Positions 17,044 to 25,125 of a stretch of 64,000 bases of DNA are shown piece by piece (positions within the stretch are counted from its first letter, which is position 1; each line of letters starts with the position of its first letter). Under the pieces are notes generated by a model. That model saw nothing but the letters and a program-made list of their open reading frames with translations. It did not search any database and was not told where the DNA came from. Made by a program: the position numbers and the translations under genes. The stretch is from Allochromatium vinosum DSM 180. GTDB lineage: Bacteria > Pseudomonadota > Gammaproteobacteria > Chromatiales > Chromatiaceae. Location: contig NC_013851.1 in assembly GCF_000025485.1 (NCBI RefSeq), positions 2,213,501 to 2,277,500 on the forward strand, read 5' to 3'.

Positions 17044-19338
17044 GCACGGCGTTACGGTTTTCTGCACCCAGAACTGATACATGCCGGCAAAGGTCTGCGG
17101 GTGCTCCTGCTCGAACCGGTGCCAGGATTCCAGGTTGGTGGCGGACGGATCATCCGGAAAACGCTCGGCATAGCGCGCCATCACCCGCTGATCGAGGATG
17201 AATCCCACCAGACTCAGCTCCAGCTCGCGCAACGCATCGGCCAGTTGCGGCAGGGTGAAGCGCTGTTCGCTGACGTGAAAGAGCAGATCACGACAACCAC
17301 TGAGGCTATAGAAATCGGCGCTCTGAGTCAGATGGCCGTCATCTGAGGTCTCGCGCCGCGCCAGCAGTTGCTGGCGAAACGCGCGCATGGCCGATGCGGT
17401 CGGCTGGCAACCGTCCCGCGCGATCTGCTCGCGCACCCTGACCACGGCGCGGCGCGCCAGTTCGCTGTAGAGTCCGATCGACATGAACCCGCCTGGATGC
17501 AGATGTGCGAGCAGGGCCTTCCAGCCGGCGATCGGGTCGCGCAGATGATGCAACACCCCCACTGACTCGATCAGGTCGAAGGACTCGTCGAGTTCGCCCA
17601 GGTTCAGGATGTCGGCCTGAGCATACCGGACGTTCGTCACGCCCAGTTCGCGCGTCTTGCGTTGCGCGTACGCGAGACTGGTCAGCGACAGATCGATGGC
17701 CAGAATGCGCGCCTCGGGATAGCGCTGGGCGACCTCAAGCGCATGCAAGCCCGTACCGCAGCCCGCCACCAGGATCGAAACATTCCCGTCCTGCCGGACC
17801 GGCGCCGGCAGGCGCGTCTTGGGGAATTGCAGGCGGATATAGGCGGCGATGGTGGGGGCCGGCGTGACGATTCCGGCCCGTGTCCAGCGCGGATAAGGAT
17901 GCTCCTCGTATTGCGCGCGCACCTGGGTCGAGACGGGATCGGCCATCGTGGTCAGGCGCGGCATGGTGCGGCGATCGTCCGCCTCCTGTAACGGCTCGCA
18001 CACCTGCTCGATCACCACCGCCCTGACCGGCTCGGACCAGTCGCGATCCAGTAGCGCGGCCGGTTGTGGCAGCGTCAGCAGCGGTCGATACGCCGCCAGA
18101 GCCAGCAGATACGGCTCCGCGATCGGCGCCCCTTGGTGTTGCACCAGCGACAGCGCGCCATGCAGCGCCTCGATGTGCGCCGTCTCCGCAGACGTCTCCG
18201 CCCAAGCGTAGTCATTCAGGTGACACTGACGCGCCAGCGCCGCCAGCAGGCGCTGGGCCGCCGCGTCGAACCGATGCACCGCCGCGCTCAGCGTCACCGC
18301 CTCCAGCAGCGCACGCCGGATCTGGGTCAATAGCCGCTCCAGATCGGCATCAGCGATCGGGCAGGCTTCCAGCAGACTCATCAGCAGCGGCTCATCGGCC
18401 AGCCTGACCAGCCCGGCCGCCCCGAACAGATCCGCTGCCGCCAGCGTCTCGCCGTAGCCGAGACGGGCGAGCGCCGACCCGATGCGCGGATTCAGGCCGA
18501 TACAACTGACGCACGTGACCATGATTTCATGCGGACGGCACCAGGACTCGCGCAGAGCCTGCACCAGCCGCGCGCGAATCTCGGGACGATCCTGCGTGAA
18601 ACTCAACCGCTTGAGACAGTGGGCGTACTGACTCTTGGCCAGGGGCCAGTCGGGTTTCAGATCCAGGGCGCGGCCATACTGTGCCAGCGACTCCTCGAAG
18701 CGCCCCAGGTCGCGCAGCACCGATCCCAGGTTGTGATGCGCCTCAGCGAAGCCCGGCTTGAGTGCGATGGCGTGTGTATAAGCCGCCAGCGCCTCGTCCA
18801 GACGTCCAAGCGCCTTGAGTGCATGACCACGGTCGTTATGCGCGCTGGCCGAATCCGGCTGCAAGGCCAGCGCTCGGTCGAGACAGACCAGCGCCTCATC
18901 GGGCCGCCCGAGCTGCACCAGGACATTGCCGCGATTGATGAGCGCGCTCCCGTAATCGGGACGCAGGCGCAGGGCGTGTTCGATCGCGTCCAGAGCCGCA
19001 TCGAGTTGCACCAGATCCTGAAGCGTCTTGCCCAGACTGTTGAGGCATTCGCTGTCGCGCGGATTGAGCTCGAGCGCCTGTTGCAGCGCAGGCAGCGCCT
19101 CGCGCTGGCGATCGCCGGCCAAGAGGACCGTCCCCAGCGCCTTCCAGCCAAAGACCGCCTTGGGATAGCGTCGGATGACATCGCGCGCCATCGTCTCGCC
19201 TTCGCTCAGACGCCCGGCGTTGAACAACGCTACCAGCGCGTCCTGCTCGGCCAACGAGGGGGTGGATAGGGGAGCGGTCCGATGGATTCCATGTCCCCCG
19301 GACGCGCGTGAACCTGACGAGCGGGTTTTCTTGTGCAT
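17038..19338 (-). CDS. TPR-repeat class I SAM methyltransferase
   Basis: A protein of about 766 residues. A basic, disordered N-terminus is followed by a dozen or so helices of TPR repeats (FGWKALGTVLLAGDRQREALPALQQAL onward, residues about 55-270) that share their opening FGWK with both OGT-like proteins. A helical linker leads to a SAM domain with ILVAGCGTGLHALEVA, ILAIDLSLTSLAYA and LIESVGVLHHLRDP around residues 500-600. I chose the ATG at 19338; longer starts at 19434 and 19554 add unconserved sequence, and the last would cross the flagellin regulatory region. The gene is divergent from fliC. TPR-methyltransferases beside flagellin are candidates for modifying flagellin, for example lysine N-methylation, but this is inferred. 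Confidence 0.82.
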   Translation of the reverse strand: MHKKTRSSGSRASGGHGIHRTAPLSTPSLAEQDALVALFNAGRLSEGETMARDVIRRYPKAVFGWKALGTVLLAGDRQREALPALQQALELNPRDSECLNSLGKTLQDLVQLDAALDAIEHALRLRPDYGSALINRGNVLVQLGRPDEALVCLDRALALQPDSASAHNDRGHALKALGRLDEALAAYTHAIALKPGFAEAHHNLGSVLRDLGRFEESLAQYGRALDLKPDWPLAKSQYAHCLKRLSFTQDRPEIRARLVQALRESWCRPHEIMVTCVSCIGLNPRIGSALARLGYGETLAAADLFGAAGLVRLADEPLLMSLLEACPIADADLERLLTQIRRALLEAVTLSAAVHRFDAAAQRLLAALARQCHLNDYAWAETSAETAHIEALHGALSLVQHQGAPIAEPYLLALAAYRPLLTLPQPAALLDRDWSEPVRAVVIEQVCEPLQEADDRRTMPRLTTMADPVSTQVRAQYEEHPYPRWTRAGIVTPAPTIAAYIRLQFPKTRLPAPVRQDGNVSILVAGCGTGLHALEVAQRYPEARILAIDLSLTSLAYAQRKTRELGVTNVRYAQADILNLGELDESFDLIESVGVLHHLRDPIAGWKALLAHLHPGGFMSIGLYSELARRAVVRVREQIARDGCQPTASAMRAFRQQLLARRETSDDGHLTQSADFYSLSGCRDLLFHVSEQRFTLPQLADALRELELSLVGFILDQRVMARYAERFPDDPSATNLESWHRFEQEHPQTFAGMYQFWVQKTVTPCS

Positions 19339-19449
19339 GGCGTTGCCAATTGTCTGGCGATCATGGGCGCGACTGACCGGCTCTGCCGCCCCCGTCCTGG
19401 CGTGGGAACCAGGAGCCTGGACCTGTAGAGCCATCGGTACAGCGCTCGA

Positions 19450-19455
19450 ATTATA
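19450..19455 (-). promoter_or_regulatory. candidate -10 box for the TPR-methyltransferase
   Basis: The minus strand reads TATAAT here, with the only candidate -35 (GCGGCA, 17 bases upstream) matching three of six consensus bases. Transcription would start near 19443 and give a leader of about 105 bases to the ATG at 19338. This supports that ATG over the one at 19434, which would be almost leaderless. Confidence 0.3.
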
Positions 19456-19558
19456 AGATGGTGTGTTTTCCGTGCCGCCTCCCGCGCCTACAATCCGAAG
19501 GCGGGGGCATCCGTCGGGTACTCTGTGACCGGCGTCACGCTTGGCGCGACGCAACGGT

Positions 19559-19585
19559 TCAAGGTTTCGCTGGACTGGCCGATAC
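19559..19585 (+). promoter_or_regulatory. sigma-28 (FliA) promoter of fliC
   Basis: TCAAGGTT at 19559-19566 and GCCGATAC at 19578-19585 are separated by 11 bases. The enterobacterial sigma-28 consensus is TAAAGTTT, 11 bases, GCCGATAA, so both boxes match well and the spacing is exact. Transcription would start near 19592, about 78 bases before the ATG. This makes fliC, and possibly flaG-fliD-fliS by read-through, a late flagellar gene. Confidence 0.78.
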
Positions 19586-19669
19586 CCAAGTCGGATTGAA
19601 GCGATTTAAAACCAAGGCAGCGCTGGTGTTCAGCCGTCGGCCTGGGTCAACACAGACAGGAGAACAGTC

Positions 19670-21784
19670 ATGGCAATGGTCATCAACACCAACGTGATGT
19701 CGCTGAATGCCCAGCGAAATCTCACCAAGTCCCAGTCCACCCAGGGTCAGGCGATGGAACGCCTGAGCAGTGGTCTGCGCATCAACTCGGCCAAGGACGA
19801 CGCCGCCGGTTCGGCGATCGCCAGCCGCCTGACCTCGCAGATCCGCGGCTTCGATCAATCGGTGCGCAACGCCAACGACGGTATCTCGCTGGTGCAGACC
19901 GCTGAAGGCGCGCTGAGCGAGTCGTCCAACATCCTGCAACGCATGCGCGAGCTGGCCGTGCAGTCGGCGAACGGTACCTACACCTCCGGCAACCGTACCA
20001 CACTCAACGCCGAAACCCAGCAGCTCATCAAGGAGCTGGATCGTATCTCCGAGAGCACCAACTTCAACGGACTCAACCTGCTCGACGGTTCGGCGCAGGA
20101 AGTCAAGCTGCAAGTCGGCGCCGAGGCCAATCAGACCATCAGCGTCGAGATCAGCGCCATGGACTCCTCGTCGCTTGGCATCGAAAAGACCGCCGGCGTG
20201 GGGTCGGTGGGACGCATCGGAACAGGTACGACCGCCGCTCTCGCCACGACCGCCGTCAACCAGTTGGGAACCGGTGATCTGGAAATCAACGGTATCGCGA
20301 TCGATGCGGCCGTGGCCGCCTCCGATTCCGCGTCATCGGCCGCCAAAGCCTCCAGCGCCATTTCGACCGCTGCCGCCATCAACGCCAAGACCGATCAGAC
20401 CGGTGTATCGGCCGTCGTCGGCGAAACACAGATCGGCGGCAACACCATGGCCACAAGCACCTCGGCCACTGGGTCCATCATCCTGAATGGCGTGACGATC
20501 GATCTGAGTACCACCACCGATACCGCAACCACGCGCGCCGCCGTCGTGCGGGACATCAATCTGAAGTCCGAGCAGACCGGCGTCACCGCCGTGGACAGCG
20601 GCACGGACAATGGCGGCATTACCCTGGTAGCCGCCGACGGGCGCAATATCGTTCTTGAAAACAGTGCCGGTGGTTTGACGGCAGGCAACACGGGTCTGGG
20701 TCTGGCCGGCGCATCCGGGAATACCGCCATCGCCACCGGAACCGTGACGCTGGTCTCCGAGGGCAACAAACCCATCACCATCAGCTCGGGCGCGACCGGC
20801 AATGCCTCGGACGTCGGCTTCGCTGAAGGTACCTACAACGGGTCGCAGGTGCAGGTGACCTCGAACCTCGGCGCCAACACCACCGCCATGGCCGCTGGCA
20901 ATGTGTTCGTCAACGGCGTCTCGGTCGGCCCGTCCTATGCCACCGATGATACAGCGTCTTCGGCCGGCAACGACTTCAGCGCCATTTCCAAAGCGGCAGC
21001 CTTCAACGTGGTCTCTGACAAGACCGGCGTCACCGCCGTCGTCAATGAAAACATTGCGAAAAACACGACAGCCCAGGTTACGGCAAGTGCCGCTGTCTCT
21101 GGCTCCATCAATGGAGTACAGATCACCGGCTTCACGACCGTCGCCGGCGCGGAGAACAACAGCCTTAATCGTCAGGCGCTGGTCGATGCCATCAATGCCG
21201 TTTCCGAGCAAACCGGGGTGAAAGCGATCGATACCGGTGAGGATGGCGGTACGACTGGCGGCGGCGTGCAGCTCATTGCCGAGGATGGGCGTAACATCGT
21301 AGCGAACATCGCCAATGGTGCAAACGCCGGCTTCAACACCGGTGCAGGAACCTATGTCGGTGAATTCACGCTGGTTTCCGACAAGGAGATCGTCATCACC
21401 CGTGGCACCGATGCCAATATCTCCAACTCAGGCTTCACGGTCGGAGAGTATGGCGGCGGCGAGAATGGCCAGTCGCTCAAGAACGTCGACATCTCCACGG
21501 TGGATGGCGCCAATAAGGCCATCGTTGCCATCGACAACGCTCTGGAGAAAGTCAACAACGTCCGCTCCGACCTGGGTGCCGTCAACAACCGGCTCGATTT
21601 CACCATCAACAACCTGACCAGCATCTCGCAGAACGCCACGGCCTCGCGCTCGCGCATTGAGGATGCGGACTTCGCGGCCGAAACGGCGAAACTCTCGCGC
21701 TCGCAGGTGTTGACACAGGCCAGTCAGGCGATGCTCGCCCAAGCCAACTCGGCGCCGCAGCAAGTGTTGTCGCTCCTGCGCTAA
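19670..21784 (+). CDS. fliC: flagellin
   Basis: A 704-residue flagellin, the main filament protein exported by the flagellar type III system. The conserved ends are clear: MAMVINTNVMSLNAQRNL with LSSGLRINSAKDDAAG at the N-terminus, and SRIEDADFAAETAKLSRSQVLTQASQAML with the final QVLSLLR at the C-terminus. The variable middle holds two related modules of about 185 residues (roughly 203-390 and 411-595). Each has an xNG start, an AINxxxxQTGV motif, and ADGRNIV or EDGRNIV. The protein is longer than the common 280-500 residues because of them. AGGAG eight bases before the ATG and a sigma-28 promoter confirm the start. The central part is rich in Ser and Thr, possible sites for the nearby glycosyltransferases. 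Confidence 0.97.
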   Translation: MAMVINTNVMSLNAQRNLTKSQSTQGQAMERLSSGLRINSAKDDAAGSAIASRLTSQIRGFDQSVRNANDGISLVQTAEGALSESSNILQRMRELAVQSANGTYTSGNRTTLNAETQQLIKELDRISESTNFNGLNLLDGSAQEVKLQVGAEANQTISVEISAMDSSSLGIEKTAGVGSVGRIGTGTTAALATTAVNQLGTGDLEINGIAIDAAVAASDSASSAAKASSAISTAAAINAKTDQTGVSAVVGETQIGGNTMATSTSATGSIILNGVTIDLSTTTDTATTRAAVVRDINLKSEQTGVTAVDSGTDNGGITLVAADGRNIVLENSAGGLTAGNTGLGLAGASGNTAIATGTVTLVSEGNKPITISSGATGNASDVGFAEGTYNGSQVQVTSNLGANTTAMAAGNVFVNGVSVGPSYATDDTASSAGNDFSAISKAAAFNVVSDKTGVTAVVNENIAKNTTAQVTASAAVSGSINGVQITGFTTVAGAENNSLNRQALVDAINAVSEQTGVKAIDTGEDGGTTGGGVQLIAEDGRNIVANIANGANAGFNTGAGTYVGEFTLVSDKEIVITRGTDANISNSGFTVGEYGGGENGQSLKNVDISTVDGANKAIVAIDNALEKVNNVRSDLGAVNNRLDFTINNLTSISQNATASRSRIEDADFAAETAKLSRSQVLTQASQAMLAQANSAPQQVLSLLR

Positions 21785-21809
21785 ACTCATGGTCAGTTAA
21801 GTGACAGAT

Positions 21810-21840
21810 GCGGGCGGCGCTCCAGACGGAGTCCGCCCGC
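21810..21840 (+). terminator. strong hairpin between fliC and flaG
   Basis: GCGGGCGG at 21810-21817 pairs perfectly with CCGCCCGC at 21833-21840, and inside it CTCC (21820-21823) pairs with GGAG (21828-21831) around an AGAC loop. No U-tract follows. It may be a partial terminator or a 3' stabilising structure that keeps flagellin mRNA more abundant than the downstream cap and chaperone message. It also argues against a flaG start at 21801, which would place the hairpin in coding sequence. Confidence 0.6.
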
Positions 21841-21860
21841 TCGAACCAGGAGATACAGCG

Positions 21861-22331
21861 ATGGCCGGCGACCCCTTGAGTGTCAGCGGAACGACACAAC
21901 CGATTCAATCCACCGGGGCCACAAGCGCACGGACGCCTTCGAGTTCCGAGATACGTCCAAACGGTTTGCCGCCGCCCGGCAACCGCACTGACACCATACA
22001 AGGCAACGCCACACGTTCGGCGAACCGCCTCGACTCCGGTCAACCGGGCCGCACCGACGACAGCCGAACCGATCCATCCCAAGGTGTCGCCGCGACCGAC
22101 AAGGATAAGGTCGAAAAACTGACCGAAGCGGTCGACAAGATCAACGAAATGATGCAGCAGGGAAAGCAAATGCTGACCTTCCAACTCGACGACGACTCGG
22201 GGCGGATGGTGGTCCGGGTAGTCGACTCCCAGAGCAAGGAAGTCGTCCGCCAGATCCCGAGCGAAGAGACGCTCAACTTCGCCAAATACGTCGATGGACT
22301 GGTCGGTCTGATTTTCAACAAGAAGGCGTGA
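21861..22331 (+). CDS. flaG: flagellar protein FlaG
   Basis: A 156-residue protein of the FlaG family, which in other bacteria affects filament length. The N-terminal 90 residues are low-complexity, rich in Pro, Ser, Thr and Gly. The conserved domain is at the C-terminus: LTFQLDDDSGRMVVRVVDS, then VVRQIPSEETLNFAKYVDGL and LIFNKKA. I chose ATG 21861 because AGGAG lies eight bases upstream and a strong hairpin precedes it; the GTG at 21801 is rejected. It is the usual companion between fliC and fliD. Confidence 0.9.
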   Translation: MAGDPLSVSGTTQPIQSTGATSARTPSSSEIRPNGLPPPGNRTDTIQGNATRSANRLDSGQPGRTDDSRTDPSQGVAATDKDKVEKLTEAVDKINEMMQQGKQMLTFQLDDDSGRMVVRVVDSQSKEVVRQIPSEETLNFAKYVDGLVGLIFNKKA

Positions 22332-22394
22332 ACCGCCGGCCGCCGACGTGATGGGCGTGGCAGACCGGTTCGACGAGACACTGGAGCAACAGCC

Positions 22395-24440
22395 ATGGCC
22401 GACAACATCATCAGTTCACTGGGCGCCGGTTCCGGCATCGACATCAAGACGCTCGTCACCCAACTGACCGCTGTCGAGCGCGCACCGAAAGAACAGCGCC
22501 TGGATGCGCGCAAAGAGAGCCTGGAGGCACAGATCTCCGGCTATGGCCAGTTGCGCAGTGCCTTCGATACCTTCAAAGGCTCCCTGACACCCCTGAGCAA
22601 CGGCGACCTCTTCAACGCCCGCTCGGCCACCGTCCCCAATTCGGACGTCATCACCGCCAACCGGGTCGAGCCCGGTGCCCAGACCGGCTCCTACTCGATC
22701 GAGGTGCAGGAGGTGGCCCGAGCACAAACCCTGGCGATCGGTGGCGCGGCCCAGACCGACCCCAAGGCGGCGCTCGGTGCCTCAGGCTCCATGACCGTCC
22801 GCTTCGGCGCCTGGACCGATGCCGACGGCAATCCCCAAGCCTTTGCCGCCAATGACGACCGAACGGCGCTGACGCTCAATATCAGCAACACCGACTCGCT
22901 CGAGGACATCGCCAGCAAGATCAACGCCGCCGACTCCGGCATGCAGGCGGCCGTGATCAAGGTCAACGACCAATACCAACTGACGCTGACAGCCGACTCG
23001 GGTCGCAACAACGCCATGGAGATCAGCACCAGCGGCACGAACCTGGAGGCATTTTCCTTCAAGGATGGCGCCCTCAACGCCAACCAGACCCAAGCGGCCC
23101 AGGATGCGCAGCTCAAGATCAACGGGCTTGCCGTCACCCGCGAGAGCAACGAGATCGACGATCTCATCGAAGGCTTTTCCTTCACGGTCAACAAGAAGGG
23201 CACCGCCGGCGAGAGCCTGAATTTCTCGATCACTGCCGACAAGACCGCCGCCGATCAGGCGATTCGTGATTTCGTCGAAGCCTACAACAGCTTCCAGAAG
23301 ACCACCCAGGAACTGGTTGGCTATACCCGCGACGAGGACGACAATCTGGTGCGCGGCGGTCTGGCCGGCGACAGCACGGCACGCACCATGATCAACCGCA
23401 TGCGCGAACAGATCGGCGGGATCCTTCCCGGTGCTCAGGGCGGCTTCACGGCTCTGACCAACCTCGGCATCCGCACCGAACGCGACGGCTCGCTCACGAT
23501 CAATGAAACCGACTTCAAAAACGCCTTCGACAACAACTTCGATCTGCTCGAAGGCTTGTTCGCGAGCAAGATGAGCTCGACCAACAGCGCCGTCGAGGTC
23601 AAGGCCGGCACCTTCGCCTCGCGCGCCGTCGCCGGTACCTATGACGTTGAGATCACCCAGGATCCGACACGCGGTCAGATCGCCGGCAACGCCCTGACCC
23701 ACGATTTCTCAGCGCCGCTGGATACCTCGGACCCGGCCGCCGACTATAGCTTCAACATCAATGTCGACGGCACCAATTCGGGTCTGATCAAGCTCACCGG
23801 CACCTACGCGAATGCCGATGAACTGCGCGCCGACCTTCAGGCCCGCATCAACGGCGACTCAAACTTGAGAGCGGCTGGCGTCGCCGTGGACGTCGAGTAC
23901 GATACCGGCACCAACCAGTTCAATTTCGTCTCGCGCGAATACGGTTCGATCTCGAAGGTGAGCTTCACGTCGGCCAGCACCCAGATGGCCGAGCTGGGAA
24001 TCGAAACCGCCCTGACCGGAACCCAGGGTCTGGATGTCAAGGGCACCATCAATGGCGTGGAAGGCTTCGGCGCCGGAAACGTCCTGCTGCCGGACGTTGA
24101 CTCACCCGCCTATGGCCTGAACCTGACCGTCGGCGCGGGCGCAACCGCTCAGGGCAAGTTCCAAATCAGCTTCTCGCGCGGTGTGGCCGGCGAGCTGGCG
24201 AACATGATCGACAACTTCGTCGGCAGCACGGGTTCGATCAAGACCCGCGAATCCAGCATCCAGAAGCAGCTCGACGGCATCAAGGAAGAGCGCAGCGCAC
24301 TCGACCGGCGCATGGAGGGTTTCCAGGCGCGACTCATGTCCCAGTTCATGGCCATGGAGAACATCGTCAGCAGCCTGAAGGATACCGGCAGCCAGCTGGA
24401 CGGCATCAACGACCGCCTGCCCTTCACCGCTTCGAATTGA
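22395..24440 (+). CDS. fliD: flagellar filament cap protein FliD (hook-associated protein 2)
   Basis: A 681-residue cap protein that sits at the filament tip and guides flagellin insertion. The N-terminal domain SSLGAGSGIDIKTLVTQL is typical, and the sequence TRDEDDNLVRGGLAGDSTARTMINRMREQIG marks the FliD C-terminal domain. The end has a long heptad-like helix (SSIQKQLDGIKEERSALDRRMEGFQARLMSQFMAME divided by short breaks). It is longer than the usual 450-500 residues because of a central insertion, in keeping with the large flagellin it caps. GGAG lies upstream of the ATG. Confidence 0.95.
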   Translation: MADNIISSLGAGSGIDIKTLVTQLTAVERAPKEQRLDARKESLEAQISGYGQLRSAFDTFKGSLTPLSNGDLFNARSATVPNSDVITANRVEPGAQTGSYSIEVQEVARAQTLAIGGAAQTDPKAALGASGSMTVRFGAWTDADGNPQAFAANDDRTALTLNISNTDSLEDIASKINAADSGMQAAVIKVNDQYQLTLTADSGRNNAMEISTSGTNLEAFSFKDGALNANQTQAAQDAQLKINGLAVTRESNEIDDLIEGFSFTVNKKGTAGESLNFSITADKTAADQAIRDFVEAYNSFQKTTQELVGYTRDEDDNLVRGGLAGDSTARTMINRMREQIGGILPGAQGGFTALTNLGIRTERDGSLTINETDFKNAFDNNFDLLEGLFASKMSSTNSAVEVKAGTFASRAVAGTYDVEITQDPTRGQIAGNALTHDFSAPLDTSDPAADYSFNINVDGTNSGLIKLTGTYANADELRADLQARINGDSNLRAAGVAVDVEYDTGTNQFNFVSREYGSISKVSFTSASTQMAELGIETALTGTQGLDVKGTINGVEGFGAGNVLLPDVDSPAYGLNLTVGAGATAQGKFQISFSRGVAGELANMIDNFVGSTGSIKTRESSIQKQLDGIKEERSALDRRMEGFQARLMSQFMAMENIVSSLKDTGSQLDGINDRLPFTASN

Positions 24441-24458
24441 GGCAGGCGTCTTCAGGCT

Positions 24459-24487
24459 CCCCGGAGTGGCTCCAGGTCCCTCCGGGG
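24459..24487 (+). terminator. hairpin downstream of fliD
   Basis: CCCCGGAG at 24459-24466 pairs with CTCCGGGG at 24480-24487 around a 13-base loop. No U-run follows. It lies 18 bases after the fliD stop, so a weak terminator or mRNA end structure is possible in the 222-base gap before fliS. Confidence 0.4.
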
Positions 24488-24662
24488 TGAATGCGAACCC
24501 GATCACAATTCACAGACCGCCCTGCCTCAAGAAATCCGGCTCCGTGTCGTTACAGTCCCCAAGAGCGCAGCCAACCCCCTGCAAGACACCAGATCACCGG
24601 GTTGGAACACTCTCCCACTTTCAACGACCGACAGAGTCATCCAGTATTCGTCGAGGTAGGCC

Positions 24663-25064
24663 ATGTACGCGATGCGCAGAGAACTGAACCAATACCGTCA
24701 AGCCGGTCCGATCGCCGAGATCGCCGTGGCCGATCCACATCGCCTGACCCAGATGCTGTTCGAAGGGGCGCTGGAGCGCCTCGCCGTGGCGCGCGGCGCC
24801 ATGGCGCAGGGCAATGCTCCACTCAAAGGCCAGAAGATCGGTCAGGCCATGGAGATCATCGGCGAGTTGCGCGGCGCGCTCGATCTCGAACGCGGCGGCG
24901 AACTGGCAGCCAATCTGGATTCGCTCTACGACTACATGATCCGCCGTCTGGTCACGGGCAATGCCCGCAACGCCCCCGAGATGCTGGAAGAAATCTCGAT
25001 CCTGCTGCGCGAGATCAAGGCCGGCTGGGACGCGATCCCCGAGCAGATGCGCAAGGCCTCCTGA
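24663..25064 (+). CDS. fliS: flagellar secretion chaperone FliS
   Basis: A 133-residue all-helical cytosolic chaperone that binds the C-terminus of flagellin and prevents early polymerisation. MYAMRRELNQYRQ is the family's N-terminal helix, and DPHRLTQMLFEGALERL and LYDYMIRRLVTGN are the other conserved helices. GAGG just before the ATG supports the start. The length is normal for the family. It follows fliD, the usual order. Confidence 0.95.
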   Translation: MYAMRRELNQYRQAGPIAEIAVADPHRLTQMLFEGALERLAVARGAMAQGNAPLKGQKIGQAMEIIGELRGALDLERGGELAANLDSLYDYMIRRLVTGNARNAPEMLEEISILLREIKAGWDAIPEQMRKAS

Positions 25065-25125
25065 GCCGAGTCGGTCCCGATCCGCGCCATCGTCGTACTT
25101 CGAGGTCGAGAGGCCGCCGCCTGAT

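Larger units (their letters stand above)
19339..19669. other. divergent intergenic region between the TPR-methyltransferase and fliC
   Basis: 331 bases with no convincing gene. It holds a well-matched sigma-28 promoter for fliC (19559-19585), a 5' leader of about 80 bases, and AGGAG at 19658-19662 before the fliC start. On the minus strand a perfect TATAAT lies at 19450-19455 but lacks a good -35 box; it could serve the methyltransferase. The minus-strand reading frame remains open across part of this region but looks non-coding. Confidence 0.6.
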
